NCBI GenBank assembly: GCA_944380625.1
Contig: CALWIE010000056.1
Location: 1 to 13,485, forward strand
Direction: 5' to 3'
Length of the DNA: 13,485 nucleotides
Source of the DNA: an uncultured Clostridia bacterium
GTDB taxonomy: Bacteria > Bacillota_A > Clostridia > Oscillospirales > Acutalibacteraceae
In this document: piece after piece, positions 1 to 6,814 of the stretch
How the letters are laid out: every line of letters begins with the position of its first letter
Position numbering within the stretch: position 1 is the first letter of the stretch
Notes under the pieces: model-generated
Seen by the model: only the letters and a program-made list of their open reading frames with translations
What the model was told of the DNA's origin: nothing
Database searches by the model: none
Translations under genes and position numbers: made by a program

Positions 1-237
1 AACTGGAAAAAAGGCAAAACCACCTGGATTTTCTGCGATGAGTTTTACCTGTTGTTCCGGTACGAGTACAGCGCCAATTTCTTCTACAAACTGTGGAAGC
101 GGATTCGCAAGTATAACGGATTGGTGACGGGTCTGACCCAGAACGTTGAAGAGCTGCTCTGTTCCGATACCGCACGGCTTATGAGAAATCAAATTAATGT
201 TATCGTTCAAAGACATTTTAGACTAAACGTCGGCTAA
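1..237 (+). pseudogene. Truncated VirB4-type conjugative transfer ATPase fragment
   Basis: The frame is open from the first base, so the reading begins left of the window. The first roughly 60 codons match the C-terminal ATPase part of VirB4/TraC-like proteins of Firmicutes integrative and conjugative elements. A Walker B strand, WIFCDEFYLLF, is followed by the family's FFYKLWKRIRKYNG and GLTQNVEELL stretches. Family members continue after 'ARLM' with a LANSEF-like segment and a further C-terminal region. Here the reading switches at about position 183 to 17 unrelated residues and stops at 235-237. In an intact element this ATPase would energise a type IV secretion channel at the inner membrane. 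Base composition is visibly AT-richer than the rest of the window. I read it as a decayed element end next to a tRNA gene. A real window-edge gene with a deletion breakpoint or an assembly join is the alternative. Confidence 0.75.
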
Positions 238-401
238 ATCAAATTGTATTCTTCGAGTTAAACCCTTGCACCAACTTTTCCATTTTTGCTGACTTCTCGC
301 TCAGGCCAAAATGGGTGCAAAAAATGGAGTCTGCCAGCGCAAGCCCCGAAATCCCTCGAATCGCCGCCCTAACCGCAACCCCACAAATCCAAAATCGGTG
401 C
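238..401. other. Non-coding, AT-richer spacer between element relic and tRNA
   Basis: No credible gene is visible on either strand. The stretch contains an imperfect inverted repeat (TTGCACC at 266-272 and CCATTTT at 280-286 against AAAATGG at 308-314 and GGTGCAA at 314-320). It also contains a direct repeat, GGTGCAAAAA, at 314-323 and 397-406. A second 10-base direct repeat, AAATCAAATT, lies at 186-195 and 236-245, flanking the breakpoint tail. These may be traces of a mobile-element end, but none matches the tRNA 3' end, so no attachment site can be called. Confidence 0.5.
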
Positions 402-441
402 AAAAACGAAGAAAACCCCCGAGAAATCGGAGGTTTTCTTC
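402..441 (-). terminator. Rho-independent terminator of the tRNA-Pro transcript
   Basis: A 10-bp outer stem (408-417 with 432-441), one mismatch and a 4-bp inner stem close a four-base loop at 423-426. On the minus strand the hairpin is followed by a run of five T (402-406). It lies about 34 bases beyond the tRNA 3' end. Serine dehydratase has no clear terminator of its own, so this hairpin could also stop read-through from that gene. Confidence 0.8.
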
Positions 442-474
442 ACGCCATTTGGTTTCCAAATTGACGTCCAAATA

Positions 475-550
475 TGGTCGAGGTGACAGGACTCGAACCT
501 GCGGCCTCGTGGTCCCAAACCACGCGCGCTACCAACTGCGCAACACCTCG
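475..550 (-). tRNA. tRNA-Pro (anticodon UGG), CCA encoded
   Basis: Read on the minus strand, the sequence folds as a full cloverleaf. The acceptor stem is CGAGGTG with CACCTCG, and the D stem is GCGC with GCGC around an AGTTGGTA loop. The anticodon stem is CGTGG with CCACG around TTTGGGA, giving anticodon TGG. The variable loop is AGGCC, and the T arm is GCAGG-TTCGAGT-CCTGT. The discriminator base is A and the CCA tail (475-477) is in the DNA. The C1-G72 pair is typical of bacterial tRNA-Pro. Its own promoter lies at 578-606 and its terminator at 402-441. A conjugative-element fragment lies on its 3' side, where tRNA-targeting integrases insert. Confidence 0.98.
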
Positions 551-577
551 AGATCGCCCCAGGAAAGGGGCTGTACT

Positions 578-606
578 ATTATAGCGAAAAAACAGGCGGC
601 CGTCAA
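578..606 (-). promoter_or_regulatory. Promoter of tRNA-Pro
   Basis: On the minus strand, TTGACG (601-606) and TATAAT (578-583) are 17 bases apart, a near-consensus housekeeping promoter. The -35 box starts 4 bases past the serine dehydratase stop codon. The expected transcript start is near 571, where the leader begins with a short hairpin (GCCCC 556-560 with GGGGC 567-571) just before the mature tRNA 5' end at 550. Confidence 0.85.
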
Positions 607-610
607 CGGT

Positions 611-1816
611 TTATTCCGTGTAGACCTTGGCGAGGCCCCCCTCGCTGGTCTCCCGGTACTTGGAAAACAGATCCCGGCCCGTCTCGTACATGGTCTTCAC
701 CACCATGTCGAAAGAGATCTTCCGGGTGTAGGTGAGGAAATTGGCCAGGCTCAGGGCGTTGATGGCCCGCATGGCCGCCACGGCGTTGCGCTCGATGCAG
801 GGGATCTGCACCAGGCCTCCGATGGGGTCGCAGGTCAGGCCCAGATGGTGCTCCATGGCCACCTCGGCGGCGTATTCGATCTGGTCCAGCTCCATGTGGT
901 ACAGCTCCGCCAGACCTGCCGCCGCCATGGAACAGGCGCTGCCCACCTCTGCCTGGCAGCCGCACTCCGCCCCGGAGATGGAGGCGTTAAACTTGATGAC
1001 GTTGCCCACGATCCCGGCCGCCGCCAGGGCGTGGAGCATCTCGGTGTCGGAAAAGCCCTGCTGCTCCTGCTTGAAGAGCAGCACCGCCGGCAGCACCCCG
1101 GAGGCCCCGCAGGTGGGGGCGGTGACCACCGTGCCGCCCCCGGCGTTCTCCTCGCTGACGGCGAAGGCATAGGCGCACACCTTCCGGTTTTCCCGGGTCT
1201 CGGGGCTCTCGTCCATGTGGCGCTGGCGGACCAGGTACTTGGCCTTGCGCTGGACCCCCAACCCCCCGTGGAGGACCCCCTCGGTGTTGAGCCCCGCGTA
1301 GACCGTGGCCTTCATCTGCTTCCACACGTCCCGCAGGTAGTCCCAGATTTCCGGCCCTTCCCGCTCCTCCACGTACTGCCAGAGGAAAATGCCCTTTCCC
1401 TCGCAGTACTCCTTGATCTCGTGGAAGGTGGACAGGGGGTACACGTCCTGGGGGGCCACCGAGGGCCGCCCCTCGATCTGGATCTTCCCGCCCCCCACGC
1501 TGAACACCCGCCAACTCCCCAAGGGCCGGTCCCCCTGGAAGGCCTCCAGGACCATGGTGTTGGGATGGGGCAGGGCGCTCTCCGGGGTGTCTGTCTCCCA
1601 GAGGATCTCCGTGGGCAGGGGGGCAAAGGCGTCCCGAATGGCCACGTCCGTCAGGTGCCCCTTCCCTGTTTTGGCCAGGGAGCCAAACAGGACGGCCCGG
1701 AACCTGTCCGCCTGGGGGAACTCCCCCCGGAACAACTCCGCCGCACGGGAGGGCCCCATGGTGTGGGAGCTGGAGGGCCCCCGGCCAATACGGTAAAGCT
1801 CGCGCAGTGATTCCAT
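611..1816 (-). CDS. sdaA: L-serine dehydratase (L-serine ammonia-lyase), iron-sulfur, single chain
   Basis: This cytoplasmic enzyme deaminates L-serine to pyruvate and ammonia with an oxygen-labile [4Fe-4S] cluster. The 401-residue protein carries the beta domain first (about 1-150, starting with a GRGPSSSHTMGPSRAA motif). The catalytic alpha domain follows (about 165-400). The cluster-ligand cysteines of the family align with C287 (GCQ), C329 (LTCDPIGG) and C340 (QIPCIERNA), with the 42- and 11-residue spacings of the characterised enzyme. An extra C285 makes an unusual CGC next to the first ligand. PTCGASG (about 234-240) is the family's PTNGAxG loop. The protein is shorter than the roughly 450-residue enterobacterial single-chain enzymes, and no regulatory ACT domain is visible. 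The start is set by AGGGGGA just upstream of the ATG. It appears to be a single-gene unit with its own promoter (1852-1880). Confidence 0.95.
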   Translation of the reverse strand: MESLRELYRIGRGPSSSHTMGPSRAAELFRGEFPQADRFRAVLFGSLAKTGKGHLTDVAIRDAFAPLPTEILWETDTPESALPHPNTMVLEAFQGDRPLGSWRVFSVGGGKIQIEGRPSVAPQDVYPLSTFHEIKEYCEGKGIFLWQYVEEREGPEIWDYLRDVWKQMKATVYAGLNTEGVLHGGLGVQRKAKYLVRQRHMDESPETRENRKVCAYAFAVSEENAGGGTVVTAPTCGASGVLPAVLLFKQEQQGFSDTEMLHALAAAGIVGNVIKFNASISGAECGCQAEVGSACSMAAAGLAELYHMELDQIEYAAEVAMEHHLGLTCDPIGGLVQIPCIERNAVAAMRAINALSLANFLTYTRKISFDMVVKTMYETGRDLFSKYRETSEGGLAKVYTE

Positions 1817-1851
1817 AATCCGTCCCCCTAAAAAGTCTCGCGATCTCGTTT

Positions 1852-1880
1852 ATTCTCCCACAGAAGCGGGAAAAAATCAA
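1852..1880 (-). promoter_or_regulatory. Predicted promoter of sdaA with overlapping inverted repeat
   Basis: On the minus strand, TTGATT (1875-1880) and GAGAAT (1852-1857) are 17 bases apart, and TGG precedes the -10 as an extended element. Each box matches consensus at four of six positions. An inverted repeat, CGGGAAAA (1867-1874) and TTTTCCCG (1885-1892), brackets the -35 box and could be an operator. Confidence 0.6.
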
Positions 1881-1892
1881 GGCGTTTTCCCG

Positions 1893-1934
1893 AAAAAGCG
1901 CCCGGAGGCGGGACTCCTCCCCCCTTCCGGGCGC
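1893..1934 (-). terminator. Rho-independent terminator of the five-gene operon
   Basis: A 9-bp perfect GC-rich stem (GCGCCCGGA at 1898-1906 with TCCGGGCGC at 1926-1934) has a 19-base loop. On the minus strand a T-run (1893-1897) follows. It sits 11 bases past the end of the beta-propeller gene. Confidence 0.85.
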
Positions 1935-1945
1935 CTTTCTCTCCT

Positions 1946-2830
1946 TTACCCTCTCAGCCGGTAGCTCACAAAGGCCAGCTTTTTCCCGCAGGGGGACCAG
2001 CTGTTCACGTTCAGGGTGCCCTGGCCCCCAAAGAGCCGGACCAGCACCCGGGTGTTGGACCCGTCCGCGTCCATCAGGCGGATCTCCACGTCCTTGTGGG
2101 GCGGATGGTCCCCGGGCTTTACGTCCCCTTTTTTGTAGGCGATGTAGGCCACCTGCTTCCCGTCCGGGGAGAGGTGGGGGAACCAGCAGTTGGATTCCTC
2201 GTCCCAGGTCATGCGGGTTTGGTTGCCGCCGTCGGCGTCCATGCGCCACACCTGCATCAGCCCGGAGCGCACGGAGTTGAACCAGATGTGCTTCCCGTCC
2301 GGGGAATACTCAGGCCCGTCGTCCAGGCCGGGGGCGTCGGTGAGGCGGGTCTCCTCCCCGCCCTCCACCGGGATGGTGTAAATGTCGAAATTCCCGTTGC
2401 GCTCGGCGCAGTAGGCCAGGGTTTTCCCGTCCGGGGACCACCCGTGGAGGTAGCTGGGGGCGATGGGGGTGACCAGCCGGGGCGCGCCCCCGGAGAGGGG
2501 CACGGTGTACACCCGGGACCGGCCGTCCTCGGCGGTGCCCTGGCTCAGGCCCACGGACTTCCCATCGGGGGAGAGCACGTGGTCGTTGTTGCAGCGGCAC
2601 ACAAAGCCCGTGTCCACCTCTTGGCTGCCGCCGGTGGCCAGGTCAAAGAGCCACAGCCGCCCCTGGGCGTTGTAGAGGAGCTTGTCCCCCCCGGGCAGCC
2701 AGTTGGGCGCCTCGATCACGTAGTCGAACTCCCCGAGCACCGTGCGCTCGCCGGTGGCCACATCCACCGTCTCCAAAAGGGAGATGGCGTCCCGCCCCAC
2801 AAAGGGGCGCTTTTCCGTTAAGACTTCCAT
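1946..2830 (-). CDS. TolB-like (PD40) beta-propeller protein
   Basis: The 294-residue protein is built from repeated PD40/WD40-like beta-propeller blades. The SPDGK-type signature recurs at about 87-91, 132-136, 176-180 and 221-225. Degenerate copies lie at about 45-50 (LPGGDK) and 279-283 (SPCGK), suggesting six blades. Several blades continue with the typical IYTIPVEGGEETRLT pattern of TolB and prolyl-oligopeptidase propellers. There is no signal peptide, membrane segment or peptidase domain, so it is probably a cytosolic binding or scaffold propeller rather than a Pal-linked TolB. Ligand and partner cannot be told from sequence. A GGAAGG site precedes the ATG. It is the last gene of the operon, 68 bases after the PHP gene, with the terminator directly behind. 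A weak TATATT (2856-2861) without a good -35 lies upstream, so a separate promoter is possible but unconvincing. Confidence 0.9.
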   Translation of the reverse strand: MEVLTEKRPFVGRDAISLLETVDVATGERTVLGEFDYVIEAPNWLPGGDKLLYNAQGRLWLFDLATGGSQEVDTGFVCRCNNDHVLSPDGKSVGLSQGTAEDGRSRVYTVPLSGGAPRLVTPIAPSYLHGWSPDGKTLAYCAERNGNFDIYTIPVEGGEETRLTDAPGLDDGPEYSPDGKHIWFNSVRSGLMQVWRMDADGGNQTRMTWDEESNCWFPHLSPDGKQVAYIAYKKGDVKPGDHPPHKDVEIRLMDADGSNTRVLVRLFGGQGTLNVNSWSPCGKKLAFVSYRLRG

Positions 2831-2898
2831 AGCTAAACCTTCCTTCCCAAAAGAAAATATAGGATAAACCCGCGGTTCGGGCTATTCCTCCCATTCGT

Positions 2899-3636
2899 TC
2901 AGCAGGGGGGTGTAAGCTCCCCTTTGACCACCAGCCGGTAGTCCCGGCCCCTTAAGGCCCGTACAATGTCCCCGGAGGACCGGGCCCGCTCTCTCAGGGC
3001 GATGCCCGCCTGGCCCAGGCCCTCGTCCCCTACGCTGTGGACGTCTCCTCCCGAGGTGAACACCAGGCCGTGCTCCCGGGCCAGCTCCAGGGCCCGGCGG
3101 TTCTCCCGGTCGGTGCGGTTGCCGGCGTTGTAGACCTCGGCCCCGTCCAGGCACTCCGGCCGGGGGCCCACCGCCGGATTGATGTAGGGCTCCTCCCGGT
3201 AGGGATGGGCCATGGAGATCAGTCCTCCCGCCTTGCGCACTTCGGCCGTGAACTCCGGCAGGGGCAGCAGGTGCAGGTCCGGGTGCTCCAAGAGGAAGGA
3301 GAGGTCAATGCCGTACACCAGCACCTCCTTGCCGTCCCCGTAGTGGTGCTCCAAGCCGAAAAAGGCCTGGAAATCCCGGCCGGTCTCCCGGGCCCAGCGG
3401 TTGATCTCCTCCTGGGGGGCGTTGTAGCGGGCCATTTTCTCCGCCCAGGGCAGGCTTTGGTCCACGCAGCTGCTGCCCAGCAGGAAGTGGTCGGTGACCA
3501 CCATGCCGGCATAGCCCTTTTCCCAGTAGGCCTGGGCCAGCTCCACCGGGGCCACCCGGGCGCAGCGGCTGCACCAGTTGGTGTGGCAGTGGAGCTCGTA
3601 GCGGTAGGGAAACCTCTGGTTTTCTTCTGTCCTCAT
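2899..3636 (-). CDS. PHP-domain metal-dependent phosphoesterase
   Basis: The 245-residue protein has the full set of PHP metal-binding motifs. They are HCH (H16, H18), TDH (D49, H50), an acidic GLEHH (E96), MAHP (H144) and GGDVH (D198, H200). This family hydrolyses phosphoester bonds with two or three metal ions in a distorted TIM barrel. Members include histidinol phosphatase, nucleoside 3',5'-bisphosphate phosphatase and polymerase-associated domains. The closest look is to the free-standing PHP proteins of Firmicutes, and the true substrate is unknown. The start at 3636 is chosen over a much longer open frame running into the MATE gene. A strong AGGAGG lies just upstream, and the coding sequence before it belongs to the exporter in another frame. 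It follows the MATE gene by 29 bases in the same operon. Cysteines are clustered near the N terminus (C17, C22, C25). Confidence 0.93.
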   Translation of the reverse strand: MRTEENQRFPYRYELHCHTNWCSRCARVAPVELAQAYWEKGYAGMVVTDHFLLGSSCVDQSLPWAEKMARYNAPQEEINRWARETGRDFQAFFGLEHHYGDGKEVLVYGIDLSFLLEHPDLHLLPLPEFTAEVRKAGGLISMAHPYREEPYINPAVGPRPECLDGAEVYNAGNRTDRENRRALELAREHGLVFTSGGDVHSVGDEGLGQAGIALRERARSSGDIVRALRGRDYRLVVKGELTPPC

Positions 3637-3665
3637 AGAAAGCGCCTCCTTGTTTGCCCGGCGGC

Positions 3666-5078
3666 TCAGCCCGCCGGGGTCGTGGCCTCCGCCACCATGT
3701 TTTTGGCCCACACGCCGGAGACCAGCATCACCGTACCGATGACGGCCTTGATGATGTCCGCCGCCGACACGCACAGGAACACCAGCACCACCGGCAGCCC
3801 GGTGAACTGGCACAGGCAGAAGGCGATGGGCAGGCACACCACCCAGGTGAACACGCAGTCGAAGAGGAAGGTGATAAAGGTTTTCCCCCCGGAGCGGATG
3901 GTGAAGTAGGTGTCCTGGGTGTAGGCGGGAGGGGGCAGGAAAGAGCCCGGGACCATCAAGAGATGGGTGGCCGTCTGGCGCACAGCGGGCTCGGTGTTGT
4001 AGATGTAGGGGATAAAGGGGGACACGGCCACGATCAGCCCGCCGATGACGGCGTTGACGCACACGCTGAAAAAGAGCAGCTTGCGGACGGTGTCCTTGGC
4101 GCCGGGGATGTCCCCCGCCCCCAGCCGCTGGCCGGAGAGGATGCCGATGGCGTTGCCCATGGCCGCCATGACGATGGCGAACAGGTTCCACACCGTGGAG
4201 TTGATGTTGGTGGCCGCCACGGCCTGGAGGCCCCGGGTGGCGTAGCACATGTTCACCATGGCTGTGCCGATGGACCAGAGGGTCTCGTTTAAAAGCAGGG
4301 GCGTGCCGGTGATGGCGATCTGCTTGATCAGGGGCAGGGGCACCCGGAAGTCTTTGAACAGCCCCTGGACAAAGGGGAACTGCTTGCGGTGCCGCCAGGT
4401 GCGCAGCAGCAGATAGCCCATCTCCGCCCAGCGGGCGATCACCGTGGCCAGGGCCGCGCCGGCCACCCCCATTTTGGGAAAGCCAAAGCTGCCGTAGATC
4501 AACAGGTAGTTGCCGGAGAGGTTCACGCAGATGGCGATGAGGCTGGCCACCATGGGGGAAAAGGTCTCCCCCACGTCCCGCAGGGTGCTGGAAAAGCACT
4601 GGTTGATGGCAAAGGGCAAAAGCCCAAAAAGCATAATGGCAATGTACTCTTTGGCGTAGCCCAAGGTGGCGGCGATCTCCTCGGGAGAGGAGGCCCCGTC
4701 GTTTAAGTACAGGCGGAACAGTTGCTCCCCAAAGAGCAAAAACACCAAAATGCCCAGGGCGGTGACCGCCACGGAAAACACCAGCCGGAACCGGAGGGTG
4801 TAGCGCACCCCCTGCTGGTCCCCTTTGCCGTAGAACTGGGCCCCGAAGATAGAGGCTCCGGAGAGCCCGCCGAAAATGGTCAGGTTGAAGATGAAGACGA
4901 TCTGGTTGACGATGGCCACGCCGCTCATGGGAGTAGTGCCCAGGCGGCCCACCATCACGTTGTCCAAAAGGTTTACAAACTGGGTGATGCCCTGCTGGAC
5001 GATCATGGGCACCAGCAGCGCCAGCACCGAGGCGTAAAAGGCCCGGGTGCCGATAAATCTTTTCCGAAAAGTACTCAT
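3666..5078 (-). CDS. MATE-family multidrug/metabolite efflux transporter
   Basis: The 470-residue polytopic membrane protein has about twelve hydrophobic segments in two pseudo-repeats, the usual MATE size and layout. Typical motifs are visible: a membrane-embedded D39 in LLDNVMVGRLG, GAQFYGKGD (about 79-87) closing the first half-repeat, and the equivalent GQRLGAGD (about 316-323) in the second half. MATE proteins export cations or organic compounds in exchange for H+ or Na+; substrate cannot be predicted. The start ATG has only a modest AAAGGG site six bases upstream. The gap after the HAD gene is 24 bases, so translational coupling is plausible. It is flanked by phosphatase and isomerase genes rather than a drug-responsive regulator. 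This hints at a metabolite or detoxification role rather than a dedicated drug pump, but that is inference from context only. Confidence 0.95.
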   Translation of the reverse strand: MSTFRKRFIGTRAFYASVLALLVPMIVQQGITQFVNLLDNVMVGRLGTTPMSGVAIVNQIVFIFNLTIFGGLSGASIFGAQFYGKGDQQGVRYTLRFRLVFSVAVTALGILVFLLFGEQLFRLYLNDGASSPEEIAATLGYAKEYIAIMLFGLLPFAINQCFSSTLRDVGETFSPMVASLIAICVNLSGNYLLIYGSFGFPKMGVAGAALATVIARWAEMGYLLLRTWRHRKQFPFVQGLFKDFRVPLPLIKQIAITGTPLLLNETLWSIGTAMVNMCYATRGLQAVAATNINSTVWNLFAIVMAAMGNAIGILSGQRLGAGDIPGAKDTVRKLLFFSVCVNAVIGGLIVAVSPFIPYIYNTEPAVRQTATHLLMVPGSFLPPPAYTQDTYFTIRSGGKTFITFLFDCVFTWVVCLPIAFCLCQFTGLPVVLVFLCVSAADIIKAVIGTVMLVSGVWAKNMVAEATTPAG

Positions 5079-5102
5079 ATGCCCTTTGTTTCCCTCATTT
5101 TT

Positions 5103-5834
5103 TCAAAAGTCAGCTCCCGTTTGCTCCCTGTGGAGCAGGGCGGAAAAGCCCTGGCCCAGGTCCTCCCCGGCGGGGGCCAGCTGCGCCGCCAGCGCCCCGT
5201 AGCCGGCGATGGCGAGGTTTGCCAGCCGGGCGATGCCCTGGGGGCTCTCGTCCTCCCCGTCCCCCGCCTGGGAGATGGGGTCCTCCACCGCCACCACCGG
5301 GAACCCCGCCTGGCGGGCGGTGCGGATGGCGTAGGCGGAGTCCTCGAACACCACGCTCTCCCGGGGGGAGGCCCCAAAGCACTCCGCGCAGCGAAGGAAG
5401 ATGTCGGGGTGCTCTTTGCCCCTGCCCACCTCTGAGCAGGTCATAAAGCGGTCCACCAGGGGCAGCATGCCCAGGCGCTCCAGGGCCAGGAGCACCCCCT
5501 CCCGGTTGGAGGCGGTAGCCACGGCCACAGAGATGCGGTTTTCCCGCAGAAGCTCTAAAAACTCCCGGGCGTGGGGCTTTTCCCCCACCCGGTCCCGGTA
5601 GCCCTCCAGGGCCCGCTGGCCCAGCTCCCGGACGATGTCCTCCACCGTGCCCGGCACCCCCAGGCCTTGGTAGTGGGCGGCGCACTGCTCCAGGCTCAGC
5701 CGGTTGAGGGTCTTGTGCAGCCCGGCGGGGGCTTTGATCCCCTTGCTCTCGGGGTATTCGTAGGTGATGTCCCGCCACATGGGCATGGAGTCGAGAAGGG
5801 TGCCATCGGCGTCGAAAATACAGCAGCGGATCAT
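5103..5834 (-). CDS. HAD-superfamily hydrolase, beta-phosphoglucomutase-like
   Basis: The 243-residue cytosolic protein has HAD motif I DADGTLLD (nucleophile D8, acid/base D10) and a helical cap (about 15-85). Motif II is ATASN (about 106-110), motif III lysine K140 is in GRGKEHPDIF, and motif IV is FEDS (E164, D165). This is the pattern of subfamily IA phosphatases and beta-phosphoglucomutases. The nearby sugar-phosphate isomerase-like gene suggests a phosphosugar substrate, but phosphatase and mutase activities cannot be separated by eye. The start overlaps the stop of the upstream isomerase gene as ATGA, with GGAG in front, so the two are very likely translationally coupled. The C terminus after about 190 is a tail rich in Ala, Gly and acidic residues, longer than the minimal fold. 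Confidence 0.93.
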   Translation of the reverse strand: MIRCCIFDADGTLLDSMPMWRDITYEYPESKGIKAPAGLHKTLNRLSLEQCAAHYQGLGVPGTVEDIVRELGQRALEGYRDRVGEKPHAREFLELLRENRISVAVATASNREGVLLALERLGMLPLVDRFMTCSEVGRGKEHPDIFLRCAECFGASPRESVVFEDSAYAIRTARQAGFPVVAVEDPISQAGDGEDESPQGIARLANLAIAGYGALAAQLAPAGEDLGQGFSALLHREQTGADF

Positions 5835-6652
5835 TTCTCCAGCCCCCTCTTCGCCGCCTCCAGGGCCTCCAGGGATTCCTCCAGGTCCTGGAAGAAATCC
5901 CCCTGGGACAGGTCTTGGTCCACCAGGACAGACCCCACACTTTCCGGCGCGGCCCGGAGCACTCCGGGGATGTCGGTGACCCCCCGGCCCAGCACCGCGA
6001 ACCGGCTGGCGCCGGAGAGCTTTTCAAAGCCCGGGGCCATGTCCTTGAAGTGGAGGGACTTCACCCGGTCGCCCAGCCTTTGGAGGAACTGGGCCGGGTC
6101 GATGCCCCCGGCAAGCACCCAGCCCGTGTCCACCTGGGCCCCCAGGACCTGTCCGGCCTCCTCCAAGATGGCCTCCAGCGCGGTGACCTGCCGGCCCTGC
6201 CGCTCCACCCGGGCGGCGATCTCCGGCCCGCCGTTGTGGACCCAGAGGGACACTCCCCCGGCCCGCAGTTTCTCCCCCAGGGCCCGGCACTGGGCGGCAA
6301 ATTCTATGTACCTCTCCCCCACAGCCCAGGTGGGGACGTTCACCACAAAGGTGTCCAGGGAGGTCTCTCCCGCCAGGGCAAGCATGTCCTCCCCGGCGGC
6401 CAAAAGGTCCTTGGAAAACACGTGGCAGGAGGAAAGCCCCAGCCCCCGCCGCGCCATGGACCTCTCCAGGGCGGGGACCTCCTCCGGCTTCCAGAGCCGC
6501 CGCCACAGGTCCGGGGGGAAATCCCCCTCCCGGCCCAGGACCACACAGGGCTCCACCTGGCGGTAGCCCATGGCTGCCAACCGGTCAAAAAAGCCCTCCG
6601 GGTCCCGGCGGAATTCCGGCAGGCACCCGAAGATCTGCACACCAAACGACAT
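5831..6652 (-). CDS. Sugar phosphate isomerase/epimerase-like TIM barrel (AP endonuclease 2 superfamily)
   Basis: The 273-residue protein matches the xylose-isomerase-like TIM barrel family, which includes IolE, hydroxypyruvate isomerase and endonuclease IV relatives. The diagnostic stretch is QVDTGWVLAGGIDP (about 173-186) followed by RVKSLHFKDM (about 196-205). D175 and H201 are likely metal ligands, and WVHNGG (about 137-142) and VLVDQD (about 242-247) are the other expected active-site strands. It probably isomerises or epimerises a small sugar or sugar phosphate with a divalent metal; the substrate is unknown. It is the first gene of the five-gene minus-strand operon, led by an extended -10 promoter (6740-6768) and an AGAGGAG site before the ATG. 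Its stop overlaps the start of the HAD gene by four bases. Confidence 0.9.
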   Translation of the reverse strand: MSFGVQIFGCLPEFRRDPEGFFDRLAAMGYRQVEPCVVLGREGDFPPDLWRRLWKPEEVPALERSMARRGLGLSSCHVFSKDLLAAGEDMLALAGETSLDTFVVNVPTWAVGERYIEFAAQCRALGEKLRAGGVSLWVHNGGPEIAARVERQGRQVTALEAILEEAGQVLGAQVDTGWVLAGGIDPAQFLQRLGDRVKSLHFKDMAPGFEKLSGASRFAVLGRGVTDIPGVLRAAPESVGSVLVDQDLSQGDFFQDLEESLEALEAAKRGLEK

Positions 6653-6739
6653 AGTTGTTCACTCCTCTGCCCAAAATAGGGCCGGGGCCACTCCCCGGCC
6701 GCAGGGCCTTGCAATCGCCAAAAGCCCCCATTCTTTTTT

Positions 6740-6768
6740 AGTATACCACAGGCCAACCCCCGGCGCAA
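6740..6768 (-). promoter_or_regulatory. Promoter of the isomerase-HAD-MATE-PHP-propeller operon
   Basis: On the minus strand, TTGCGC (6763-6768) and TATACT (6740-6745) are 17 bases apart, with TGG directly before the -10 as an extended element. The -35 lies only six bases beyond the lipoprotein terminator T-run, so the two transcription units are packed back to back. It predicts a leader of about 80 bases. Confidence 0.75.
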
Positions 6769-6774
6769 GGCGCG

Positions 6775-6804
6775 AAAAAAGCGCGCCGGGGAAACCGGCG
6801 CGCT
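6775..6804 (-). terminator. Rho-independent terminator of the small lipoprotein gene
   Basis: A 10-bp perfect stem (AGCGCGCCGG on the plus strand at 6780-6789 with CCGGCGCGCT at 6795-6804) closes a five-base loop. On the minus strand it is followed by a run of T (6775-6780). It sits 10 bases past the lipoprotein stop. Confidence 0.88.
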
Positions 6805-6814
6805 GGCAGCCCCT

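Noticed and set aside
311..1810. Long plus-strand open frame of 499 codons
   Set aside because: It runs through the tRNA gene (giving the well-known GDRTRTCGL artefact) and then antisense to the serine dehydratase gene. It has low-complexity composition and no family resemblance.
2856..2884. Internal promoter for the propeller gene (TATATT at 2856-2861)
   Set aside because: No acceptable -35 lies at the right distance, and operon transcription from upstream explains expression.
2096..3909. Plus-strand frames opposite the propeller, PHP and MATE genes
   Set aside because: They are antisense shadows rich in Gly, Val, His and Pro, without ribosome binding sites or recognisable domains.
2899..4599. 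566-codon reading of the PHP gene as a fusion with an upstream domain
   Set aside because: Everything before 3636 is out-of-frame MATE sequence. A strong AGGAGG and ATG at 3636 mark the real start.
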